Positions 1-4,844 of a stretch of DNA of 6,582 nt are shown piece by piece. Under the pieces are notes generated by a model. It was given only the letters and a program-made list of their open reading frames with translations, was not told the DNA's origin and did no database searches. Within the stretch, counting starts at the first letter, position 1; every line of letters starts with the position of its first letter. The DNA is from Bordetella parapertussis (GTDB lineage: Bacteria; Pseudomonadota; Gammaproteobacteria; Burkholderiales; Burkholderiaceae_C). Where the stretch lies: assembly GCA_943328885.2 (NCBI GenBank), contig CALQBT020000155.1, positions 1-6,582 on the forward strand, given 5' to 3'. A program made the position numbers and the translations under genes.

Positions 1-759
1 AGCGGCTGCGCTGGTCAAGCCGCGCAGCGTCTTCTCGTCGGCCGGCGAGAGCCTGCCGGCGGCGCGTGCAGCCTCAATCAGCTCGGGCCGGCGCTGTGCC
101 GTCAGCAGCAGCGACTGGTCGCGTCGCCAGCGCTCGATTTGGCCATGGTGGCCGCTGAGCAGCACCGGCGGCACCGCTTGCACCCCTGCATCGCTGCTCA
201 ACAGTTCGGGCCGGCTGTAGTGCGGGCAATCGAGCAAACCATCGCCCGAGAAGCTGTCCTGTTGGTGCGATGCTGCCGTCAGCACGCCGGGCTGCAAGCG
301 CGCGACGGCGTCCAGCAGGGCCAGCGCCGGCAGTTCACCGCCAGACAGCACAAAGTCGCCCAAGCTGAGCTCGAGCGTGACATGGGCGTCGATGAAACGC
401 TGGTCAATGCCCTCGTAGCGGCCGCAGAGCAACACCGCGCCCGGCCCAGCGGCGATCTCGGCCACCCTGGCCTGGGTCAGCGGTGCACCGGTGGGCGTGA
501 AGTGCAGCACCGGCACCGGGCCGCTGCGCTGGGCTAGAACCGCGGCCAAAGCGCGCTGCAAGGGCTCGGCCAGCATCACCATGCCAGGTCCACCGCCGTA
601 AGGCCGGTCATCGACGCGGCGATAGGGATCGTCGGCGAAGTCGCGCAGAGGCCACAGCCGCACGTCGACCTGACCGGTCTCGAAAGCACGGCGGGTGATG
701 CCCTGCGTCAGGTGCGGGCCAAACAACTCGGGAAAAAGCGTGATGACGTCAAATCGCAT
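1..759 (-). CDS. trmD: tRNA (guanine-N1-)-methyltransferase TrmD, 3' end cut by window edge
   Basis: TrmD is the SPOUT-class enzyme that transfers methyl from SAM to N1 of G37 next to the tRNA anticodon, preventing +1 frameshifting. Reading in from the ATG at 759 gives [13 protein letters not shown], then [20 protein letters not shown] at residues 112-119, and [15 protein letters not shown], the region forming the trefoil-knot SAM site. It continues with an Arg at 154, [18 protein letters not shown] (the Asp at 168 matches the catalytic Asp169 of E. coli) and [22 protein letters not shown]. 253 codons are visible with no stop. E. coli TrmD has 255 residues, so only the last few residues and the stop are missing. 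An in-frame ATG at 771 would add MPPA, but family alignment favours 759. No clear Shine-Dalgarno precedes either start. The gene lies 40 nt after rimM, so it is probably translated from the rpsP-rimM-trmD transcript. Confidence 0.97.
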   Translation of the reverse strand, partial: MRFDVITLFPELFGPHLTQGITRRAFETGQVDVRLWPLRDFADDPYRRVDDRPYGGGPGMVMLAEPLQRALAAVLAQRSGPVPVLHFTPTGAPLTQARVAEIAAGPGAVLLCGRYEGIDQRFIDAHVTLELSLGDFVLSGGELPALALLDAVARLQPGVLTAASHQQDSFSGDGLLDCPHYSRPELLSSDAGVQAVPPVLLSGHHGQIERWRRDQSLLLTAQRRPELIEAARAAGRLSPADEKTLRGLTSAAA

Positions 760-799
760 GGCGGGCGGCATCGACGGCAGCACGGGCGGCGCGATGGCG

Positions 800-1399
800 T
801 CAGAAATCCAGGCCCCAATCGACCGTGATCAGGCGTTGCGCCAGGCTGACGTCGGCAACGAATGCGGCGACGAAGGGGATCAGCCGCTCGCTGGCTTCCA
901 GCGAAGCGCCCTCGACCGCGTCGGGACGGCGCAGTCGCAGCACGCTGTGGGCGCCGGTGTCGATCAAATCGGTCACCGTGCCAAGAGCCTCGCCCTGGCG
1001 GTTGACCACGGCCAGACCGATCAGGTCAATCCAGTAGAACTCACCGTCACCGGCGCGGGGAAAGTTGGACCGCGAGATGAAGATTCGCGCGCCCTGCATC
1101 GCCTCGGCCGCGTTGCGATCGGGCAGTTGCTGAGCGGTGGCGACAACGCTGTCGCCATGGATCTTGCTGTGCGTGACGCGCAGCAAGCGTGGGAAAGACA
1201 GCACACCGAGCTTGGCGCCCAGGCCTTCGGGTGGCCGTATGAACCAGTGCCTGGCCGACAGCAGCGCTTCCGGATCCTTGGAGAAGGGCTGGACGCGAAT
1301 CCCGCCCTTGATGCCCCAGGCCCCGAGAACGCGGCCAACCTCAATGGCGTCTTCGGGAAAGACCAGTTCGTCAGCCTCGCCAGGCGGCGTCATGGCCAC
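800..1399 (-). CDS. rimM: 16S rRNA processing / 30S maturation factor RimM
   Basis: RimM binds S19 and helps mature the head domain of the 30S subunit. The 199-aa product has the RimM N-terminal beta-barrel (about residues 18-115), with the signature [20 protein letters not shown] at 21-40. A PRC-barrel follows from about residue 121 ([11 protein letters not shown]), ending in [27 protein letters not shown], the usual RimM C-terminus. E. coli RimM has 182 residues, and the extra length is mostly a short N-terminal tail. The start is ambiguous: a GTG at 1399 and an ATG two codons later at 1393 are in frame. A GAAGG at 1412-1416 lies 12 nt before the GTG and 18 nt before the ATG, which slightly favours the GTG. 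The start is 25 nt after the rpsP stop and trmD follows, so this is the standard operon. Confidence 0.97.
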   Translation of the reverse strand: MAMTPPGEADELVFPEDAIEVGRVLGAWGIKGGIRVQPFSKDPEALLSARHWFIRPPEGLGAKLGVLSFPRLLRVTHSKIHGDSVVATAQQLPDRNAAEAMQGARIFISRSNFPRAGDGEFYWIDLIGLAVVNRQGEALGTVTDLIDTGAHSVLRLRRPDAVEGASLEASERLIPFVAAFVADVSLAQRLITVDWGLDF

Positions 1400-1424
1400 A
1401 GGCAGCGCAGGCCTTCAAAGCCGA

Positions 1425-1700
1425 TCAGGCAAGGGCCGGCGCGGCCACCGCAACCTGGGCCTTGGCGGCATCGCCGACCAAGCGCTTGACCGTGGGCGAC
1501 AACTGCGCGCCCACGCCTTCCCAGTAGCTGACGCGATCAAGTGCGACGCGCAGCGGTTGCTCGCCACCGGCGGCCATCGGGTTGTAGAACCCGAGGCGCT
1601 CGAGGTAGCGACCATCGCGGCGTTCGCGCGAGTCGGCCACCACGATGTTGTAGAAAGGGCGCTTCTTGGCGCCGCCACGAGCGAGTCGAATGACGACCAT
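1425..1700 (-). CDS. rpsP: 30S ribosomal protein S16
   Basis: S16 is a small primary 16S rRNA-binding protein needed for 30S assembly. The 91-aa product opens with [25 protein letters not shown] and continues with [16 protein letters not shown], both diagnostic of S16, then [26 protein letters not shown]. The Ala/Val-rich C-terminal tail is normal for proteobacterial S16, and the length is close to the 82 residues of E. coli. The ATG at 1700 is preceded by GGAAAA about 6-10 nt upstream, a good ribosome-binding site sitting just behind a run of seven T. It is the first gene of the rpsP-rimM-trmD operon. The long upstream gap (to about 1931) implies a leader of some 225 nt if the TATAAT there is used. 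Confidence 0.98.
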   Translation of the reverse strand: MVVIRLARGGAKKRPFYNIVVADSRERRDGRYLERLGFYNPMAAGGEQPLRVALDRVSYWEGVGAQLSPTVKRLVGDAAKAQVAVAAPALA

Positions 1701-1769
1701 GTTGATTTTCCAAAAAAATTCGTAGGCGACAGGCCTGCCCCGGAGACACTCAGGGCCGATCCATCAGGT

Positions 1770-1793
1770 TCACCACAGGCAGCGCAGTTTCAT
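1770..1793 (-). other. Possible 7-codon upstream ORF in the rpsP leader
   Basis: Within the rpsP leader an ATG at 1793 opens the frame M-K-L-R-C-L-W followed by TGA at 1772-1770. AAGG at 1804-1801 sits 7 nt (TTTTTTC) before it, a plausible ribosome-binding site. The ATG is also the centre of the palindrome TTTCATGAAA (1797-1788). A frame this short can arise by chance, so it is listed only as a candidate leader peptide for the operon. Confidence 0.2.
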
Positions 1794-1828
1794 GAAAAAA
1801 CCTTGCAATGCCGCAGCGCTGTGTCTTG

Positions 1829-1852
1829 ATGTCCAAATGTCCAGATGTCCAG
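1829..1852 (+). repeat. Three-copy tandem octamer ATGTCCA(A/G)
   Basis: ATGTCCAA (1829-1836), ATGTCCAG (1837-1844) and ATGTCCAG (1845-1852) follow one another without a gap. On the minus strand, the rpsP leader sense, they read CTGGACAT CTGGACAT TTGGACAT. The array forms most of the loop of the 9-bp inverted repeat 1824-1832/1869-1877. It may be a slippage product or a multi-copy binding site; nothing in the sequence decides which. Confidence 0.85.
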
Positions 1853-1931
1853 CAACCCGGATCTCTGAACATCAAGATCCCGGCGCCGAAGATACACCGG
1901 TGTCGCCACCGGCCGTCGCCGAAAACCGAAC

Positions 1932-1937
1932 ATTATA
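1932..1937 (-). promoter_or_regulatory. Candidate -10 box of the rpsP operon promoter
   Basis: On the minus strand, positions 1937-1932 read TATAAT, a perfect sigma-70 -10 hexamer in an otherwise GC-rich neighbourhood. At 16-18 bp spacing no recognisable TTGACA-like -35 is present; TTGCGG at 1953-1948 is only 10 bp away. Transcription would start near 1925, leaving a leader of about 225 nt before rpsP. The same AT island reads TATAAA at 1934-1939 on the plus strand, so it could also serve the divergent acetyltransferase gene, with a start near 1946. No -35 is visible on that strand either. The call rests on the hexamer and its position only. Confidence 0.45.
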
Positions 1938-1989
1938 AACTGTGAAGCCGCAAGCCGAGTGGCCTGGTTTGACCGACACTGCTGAGACG

Positions 1990-2538
1990 ATGAACACGCC
2001 TGCCTTGCTGATCCGCCCGAGTACCCCGGCCGACTTGCCCGCCATCACCGCGATCTATGCCCATGCGGTCCAGCACGGCACCGGGACCTTTGAACTCGAC
2101 GCACCCGACGAGACCGAGATGGCGCGCCGCCGCGACGACGTGCTGTCCAAGGGTCTGCCCTGGCTGGTGGCCCAGGTCGGTGACCAGGTGCTGGGCTATG
2201 CCTACGCCAACCATTTCAGGCCGCGCCGCGCTTACCGCTTCTGCCTGGAAGACTCGGTCTACTTGGCTGAACAAGCCCGCGGCCAAGGTCTGGGCCGATG
2301 GCTGTTGACCGAACTCGTCGGCCGCTGCGAGGCCGCTGGCGCGAGGCAGATGCTGGCGGTGATCGGCGACGCGGACAACGCCGGATCGATCGGAGTCCAC
2401 GCAGCGTTGGGCTTCGAGCATTGCGGCGTGCTGAAGGCGGCAGGCTGGAAATTCGACCGCTGGCTCGATGTGGTGCTGATGCAACGCGCGCTGGGCCACG
2501 GCCATGCGCGGCCGGCCTCTGATGAAATGACCGCATGA
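1990..2538 (+). CDS. GNAT N-acetyltransferase, phosphinothricin/methionine-analogue acetyltransferase-like
   Basis: A cytoplasmic acetyl-CoA-dependent N-acetyltransferase of 182 aa. It opens with LLIRPSTPADLPAITAIYAHAV, the typical first strand and helix of the PAT/MnaT (YncA) group, which acetylates phosphinothricin, methionine sulfone/sulfoximine or related amino acids. LEDSVYLAEQARGQGLGRWLL carries the acetyl-CoA pyrophosphate loop R97-xx-G100-x-G102, and the E87-D88 pair sits where PAT enzymes have an acidic active-site residue. DADNAGSIGVHAALGF and GWKFDRWLDVVLMQRAL complete the fold. A GTG at 1942 would add 16 unconserved residues, so the ATG at 1990 is preferred; its ribosome-binding site is weak (GAGA very close to the ATG). 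The stop overlaps the next gene as ATGA, which suggests coupled translation. The family assignment is firm, but the substrate is not known and an antibiotic or herbicide resistance role should not be assumed. Confidence 0.9.
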   Translation: MNTPALLIRPSTPADLPAITAIYAHAVQHGTGTFELDAPDETEMARRRDDVLSKGLPWLVAQVGDQVLGYAYANHFRPRRAYRFCLEDSVYLAEQARGQGLGRWLLTELVGRCEAAGARQMLAVIGDADNAGSIGVHAALGFEHCGVLKAAGWKFDRWLDVVLMQRALGHGHARPASDEMTA

Positions 2539-2969
2539 GCTACAAATCCAAGACCCTGGCCACCTGGCTGGCGCTGACGCTGGGCAGCCTGGGCGCGCAC
2601 CGCTTCTACCTGCACGGCAGACGCGACCTGCTGGCTTGGCTGCACCCCTTGCCCACGCTGTTGGGCGCGGTTGGGGCGGTGCGGATGCACAACCTGGGGC
2701 AGGACGACCGCGCGTCTTGGTTGTTGATCCCCTTGCTAGGCTTGATGCTGTCGGCCAGCATGCTCGTGGCCATCGTCACCGGCCTGACCGCCGACGAAAA
2801 ATGGTCGGCCCGCTTCAACCCCGACCAACCCCTGCAGGCCAGCGGTTGGGGAGCAGTGATCGGCGTCGTGATGGCCTTGCTGCTGGGCGGCACGGTGTTG
2901 ATGGGAACGCTGGCGTTCGGTGGGCAGATGTACTTCGAGTACCAGGCCCATCAAGACGCTCCGCGCTGA
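2535..2969 (+). CDS. TM2-domain (NINE-type) integral membrane protein
   Basis: This is a 144-aa membrane protein of unknown function. The N-terminus KSKTLATWLALTLGSLGAHRFYLHGRRDLL (residues 4-33) is a TM2 domain with the characteristic G-xx-G-x-HRFY-x-x-G motif. Four hydrophobic stretches are visible: about residues 7-26, 31-50, 61-84 and 105-130. Between the third and fourth lies a polar loop with EKWSARFNPDQP, resembling a motif common in betaproteobacterial TM2 proteins. It has no signal peptide. Its ATG overlaps the acetyltransferase stop by 4 nt (ATGA), so translation is probably coupled. The beta-CASP gene follows 89 nt later on the same strand. TM2 proteins have no established biochemical activity, and none is proposed here. 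Confidence 0.9.
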   Translation: MSYKSKTLATWLALTLGSLGAHRFYLHGRRDLLAWLHPLPTLLGAVGAVRMHNLGQDDRASWLLIPLLGLMLSASMLVAIVTGLTADEKWSARFNPDQPLQASGWGAVIGVVMALLLGGTVLMGTLAFGGQMYFEYQAHQDAPR

Positions 2970-2999
2970 GGCCAGGACGACCGCTTCATTGCGATGGCG

Positions 3000-3047
3000 C
3001 AAGTCGCCTGGGGACATCCAGGCGCCGACTTGAGGCTTGAAGCCTCA
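3000..3047 (+). promoter_or_regulatory. Two adjacent hairpins abutting the beta-CASP gene's ribosome-binding site
   Basis: Hairpin 1 pairs CAAGTCG (3000-3006) with CGACTTG (3026-3032) and CCTGG (3007-3011) with CCAGG (3018-3022), giving 12 bp with a 3-nt CGC bulge and a GGACAT loop. Hairpin 2 is TGAGGCTTGAAGCCTCA (3031-3047), two 8-nt arms around a single G; sterically this is a 6-bp stem with a 5-nt loop. The hairpins share positions 3031-3032, so the outermost pairs compete. The last A of hairpin 2 is the first base of the AGGAG ribosome-binding site (3047-3051). No U-tract follows, so this is not a classical intrinsic terminator. An RNA processing or translation-control role is inferred. 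Confidence 0.5.
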
Positions 3048-3058
3048 GGAGCCCACGC

Positions 3059-4423
3059 ATGCAGATCCAGTTTCTCGGCGCCGCCGACACCGTGACCGGT
3101 TCCAAGCATCTGGTCACGCTGGGCGACCAGCGCATCCTGATCGATTGCGGCATGTTCCAGGGCTACAAGGTGCTGCGCGAGCGCAACTGGGCGCCGCTGG
3201 CGTTCCCGCCCCGGGACATCGACGCGGTGCTGCTCAGCCACGCCCACCTCGACCACAGCGGTTGGCTGCCAAGGCTGGTGCAGGGTGGATTTCGAGGCTC
3301 GATCTACGCATCGCCCGCGACACGCGATCTGGCCGAGGTGCTGCTGCTCGACAGCGCCCATCTGCAGGAAGAAGACGCGCGTCGCGCCAACCGCTACGGC
3401 TACTCACGGCACGAAAAAGCGATGCCGCTCTACACCCGGGCCGATGCCCGGCGGGCCATCGCCAAGATCAGCCCGCTGGTGCCCGGCCAGACCCTGATGC
3501 TGGGCCCAGTGAGCGTTCGGCTCACGCCGGTCGGCCACCTGCTCGGGGCTTGCTCGGTGTCGCTGTCGCACCAGGACCGAACGCTGGGCTTCTCGGGTGA
3601 CGTCGGCCGCCAGCAAGACCTGCTGATGCCGGCGCCGCAGCCACTGCCCCATGCCGATGTGCTGCTGGTGGAGTCGACCTACGGCAACCGCAGCCATCCG
3701 CCCCAGGCCAACGACACCGCCGCCGCCGATCTCGCACGCATCATTCGCGAGACCATCCATCGCGGCGGCAAGGTGCTGTGCCCATCGTTTGCGGTGGGGC
3801 GTGCGCAGGCGCTGCTGCTGGTGCTGCAAAGACTGAAACAAGCCGGTGAGATACCGGCTGCGCTGCCCATCTTTGTCGACAGCCCGATGGCCAGCCAGGC
3901 CACCGAGCTCTACCGCCGGCACCGCCGTCTGCTGCGCGTGCCGCAGCGCGAGATCAGCGCGCTGTGCGACGGCGTCCGACTGATCGCCGATGCCGCGCAA
4001 TCGCAGCGACTGGCGGCATCGCGCTACCCCTCGGTGATCATCTCGGCCAGCGGCATGGCCACCGGCGGACGGGTACTGCACCACCTCAAGGCGCTGGCGC
4101 CAGGCGAGCAAAACCACATCGTGTTCGCCGGTTTCCAGGTCGGCGGCAGCCGCGGTGCCTACTTGGTGGCAGGCGCACGCGAGGTCAAGATTCACGGCGA
4201 CTATGTGCCTGTGCGAGCGACAGTCAGCGCGCTAGAGGGATTCTCGGGCCATGCCGACGCCGGCGAACTGTTGGCTTGGTTGCGTCAGATGCCGGGCAAA
4301 CCGCAACAAACCTTCGTGGTGCACGGCGAACCCGAAGCCGCCGACCGCTTGCGCTTGCGGATCAAAGACGAACTGGGCTGGGCAGCACGGGTGCCACAAC
4401 AAGGTGAAACCGTGGTGCTGTAG
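3059..4423 (+). CDS. MBL-fold/beta-CASP RNA nuclease (CPSF73-like, RNA-metabolising)
   Basis: A complete 454-aa zinc-dependent nuclease of the metallo-beta-lactamase/beta-CASP family, related to bacterial enzymes such as Thermus TTHA0252 and to eukaryotic CPSF73. The MBL core carries HAHLDH at 61-66, H160 (PVGH) and D181 (FSGDVG), all zinc ligands. The beta-CASP segment is inserted at about residues 205-395: motif A is E205 in ESTYGNR, motif B H398 in GFSGHADAGELLAW, and motif C H422 in VVHGE. SASGMATGGRVLHH (329-342), typical of the RNA-specific subgroup, is also present. All catalytic residues are intact. Such enzymes act as RNA endo- and/or 5'-exonucleases in the cytoplasm; which activity this one has cannot be told. 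The ATG at 3059 has a strong AGGAG at 3047-3051 with a 7-nt spacer, directly after a hairpin. It may be cotranscribed with the two genes upstream and is followed by a candidate terminator. Confidence 0.95.
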   Translation: MQIQFLGAADTVTGSKHLVTLGDQRILIDCGMFQGYKVLRERNWAPLAFPPRDIDAVLLSHAHLDHSGWLPRLVQGGFRGSIYASPATRDLAEVLLLDSAHLQEEDARRANRYGYSRHEKAMPLYTRADARRAIAKISPLVPGQTLMLGPVSVRLTPVGHLLGACSVSLSHQDRTLGFSGDVGRQQDLLMPAPQPLPHADVLLVESTYGNRSHPPQANDTAAADLARIIRETIHRGGKVLCPSFAVGRAQALLLVLQRLKQAGEIPAALPIFVDSPMASQATELYRRHRRLLRVPQREISALCDGVRLIADAAQSQRLAASRYPSVIISASGMATGGRVLHHLKALAPGEQNHIVFAGFQVGGSRGAYLVAGAREVKIHGDYVPVRATVSALEGFSGHADAGELLAWLRQMPGKPQQTFVVHGEPEAADRLRLRIKDELGWAARVPQQGETVVL

Positions 4424-4471
4424 GCGAAAAACCGCGAACCTCAGAGCCTGAAATACACCGCCCAGACGCGA

Positions 4472-4497
4472 CAAATCCCGGCATCTACCGGGATTTG
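4472..4497. terminator. Candidate bidirectional terminator hairpin between convergent genes
   Basis: CAAATCCCGG (4472-4481) and CCGGGATTTG (4488-4497) form a perfect 10-bp stem around a 6-nt loop, CATCTA. The stem has a GC-rich top and an A/T-rich base on both strands. It lies 48 nt after the beta-CASP stop and 37 nt past the stop of the minus-strand small gene, where a shared terminator is expected. Only a short TTT lies in the 3' arm and no long T-run follows, so efficiency is uncertain. Confidence 0.6.
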
Positions 4498-4534
4498 CAG
4501 GGTTCAACTGGTCAGGGACCAGCAGGGTTCGAAC
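4497..4534 (+). repeat. Near-identical direct repeats flanking a small hairpin
   Basis: GCAGGGTTCAAC (4497-4508) and GCAGGGTTCGAAC (4522-4534) are direct copies differing by one inserted G. Between them CTGGTC-AGG-GACCAG (4508-4522) forms a 6-bp stem with a 3-nt loop. The second copy ends immediately beside the stop of the minus-strand small gene. The first copy begins on the last base of the terminator-like stem. No function is known to me. Confidence 0.7.
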
Positions 4535-4732
4535 TCAGGCTGCGGCAGCCTTGGCCTTCTTGGCCTTCTTGGCCTTCTTCGCCTTCTTCGCTGCCTTCTT
4601 GGTCGGCTCTGCCGCATCCGACTTCTGCGCCACCGGTGCAGCAGGCGCAGTCGGTGCGGCCGGCGTGGCCGATTGTGCAAATGCCCCAAGACTGAAGGTT
4701 GCGGCAATCAAAGCGGCGATGATTTTGTTCAT
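4535..4732 (-). CDS. Small secreted Ala/Pro- and Lys/Ala-rich protein
   Basis: A 65-aa product with a clear Sec signal peptide: MNK, then the hydrophobic IIAALIAATFSLGAF, with probable cleavage after AFA at residue 19. The mature part (about 46 residues) is an Ala/Pro-rich linker up to about residue 35, then a highly basic tail of repeated K-K-A units (residues 45-61) ending in AAAA. The tail is encoded by 9-bp tandem repeats. Low-complexity basic exported proteins of this sort are common in Burkholderiales and recall acid-shock (Asr-like) peptides in composition only; no homology is claimed. The ATG at 4732 has AGGA 8 nt upstream. The open frame extends upstream to 5002, but that part overlaps the dioxygenase gene out of frame and lacks coding character. 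Periplasmic or exported location is inferred; function is unknown. Confidence 0.8.
   Translation of the reverse strand: MNKIIAALIAATFSLGAFAQSATPAAPTAPAAPVAQKSDAAEPTKKAAKKAKKAKKAKKAKAAAA
4553..4588 (+). repeat. 9-bp tandem repeat encoding the KKA tail
   Basis: GGCCTTCTT occurs three times in a row (4553-4561, 4562-4570, 4571-4579), followed by a fourth copy with one change (CGCCTTCTT, 4580-4588) and a related GCCTTCTT at 4593-4600. On the coding (minus) strand each unit is AAGAAGGCC, giving K-K-A. Gain or loss of a unit keeps the frame, so tail length can vary among strains by slippage. Confidence 0.85.
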
Positions 4733-4844
4733 GGTGATTGTCCTGAAGTAGCAAGAGGCCAAGTGCTCAAGCCTGAATATTAAACGCAGTGGCCTCGCGC
4801 TCGGTTGACAAGCCGACACAGGCTGCCAATGCACAGGACAGCGA
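4733..4844 (-). promoter_or_regulatory. Upstream region of the small secreted gene, candidate promoter
   Basis: Between the dioxygenase stop and the small gene lies an AT-rich patch reading GTTTAATATTC on the minus strand (about 4785-4775), offering TTTAAT or TAATAT as a -10. TTGTCA at 4811-4806 is a good -35 match but sits about 21 bp from TTTAAT and farther still from TAATAT, too far for a standard promoter. The AT patch is framed by a 7-bp inverted repeat, GAGGCCA (4755-4761) and TGGCCTC (4790-4796). The AGGA ribosome-binding site is at 4741-4744. This suggests the small gene has its own promoter. Confidence 0.3.

Larger units (their letters stand above)
1701..1931 (-). promoter_or_regulatory. 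Structured 5' leader of the rpsP operon (candidate)
   Basis: This is gene-free DNA between the candidate promoter and rpsP. Read as minus-strand RNA it contains, in order: a hairpin CCGGTG-GCGA-CACCGG (1912 to 1897, 6 bp plus a flanking G-U, closed by a GNRA tetraloop); a 6-bp hairpin GGATCT/AGATCC (1880-1875 with 1864-1859); and a competing 9-bp pairing TCTTGATGT/ACATCAAGA (1877-1869 with 1832-1824). The first two cannot both form with the third, because 1877-1875 is shared. The loop of the long pairing holds three tandem octamers. Further down come AAGG, T6 and a short ATG reading frame, and then T7 just before the rpsP ribosome-binding site. I do not recognise a known riboswitch or Rfam family here. 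A regulatory role is inferred from the length and pairing alone. Confidence 0.35.

Noticed and set aside
139..537. Plus-strand open frame of 132 codons
   Set aside because: Exact antisense shadow of trmD; low-complexity, His/Gln/Arg-rich product with no family signature.
695..1489. Open frame of 264 codons on the plus strand
   Set aside because: It lies antisense over rimM and the start of trmD, which are unmistakable. The translation has no recognisable domain and is explained by GC-rich sequence lacking stops.
1942..1989. GTG at 1942 as start of the acetyltransferase
   Set aside because: It adds 16 residues not typical of the family, and the start would sit almost on the -10 region; the ATG at 1990 fits the domain boundary.
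1933..2505. Minus-strand open frame of 190 codons
   Set aside because: Antisense to the GNAT gene, whose motifs are clear on the plus strand.
3012..3017. GGACAT loop shared with the rpsP leader octamers
   Set aside because: A six-base match between two loci in this window is not significant and no wider similarity exists.
3404..4195. Minus-strand open frame of 263 codons
   Set aside because: Antisense to the beta-CASP nuclease with all catalytic motifs intact on the plus strand; the antisense product is unlike any protein I know.
4522..4545. GGGTTCGAAC as the T-arm of a tRNA or an attachment-site remnant
   Set aside because: The flanking bases do not form the 5-bp T-stem, and there is no acceptor stem or anticodon arm nearby.
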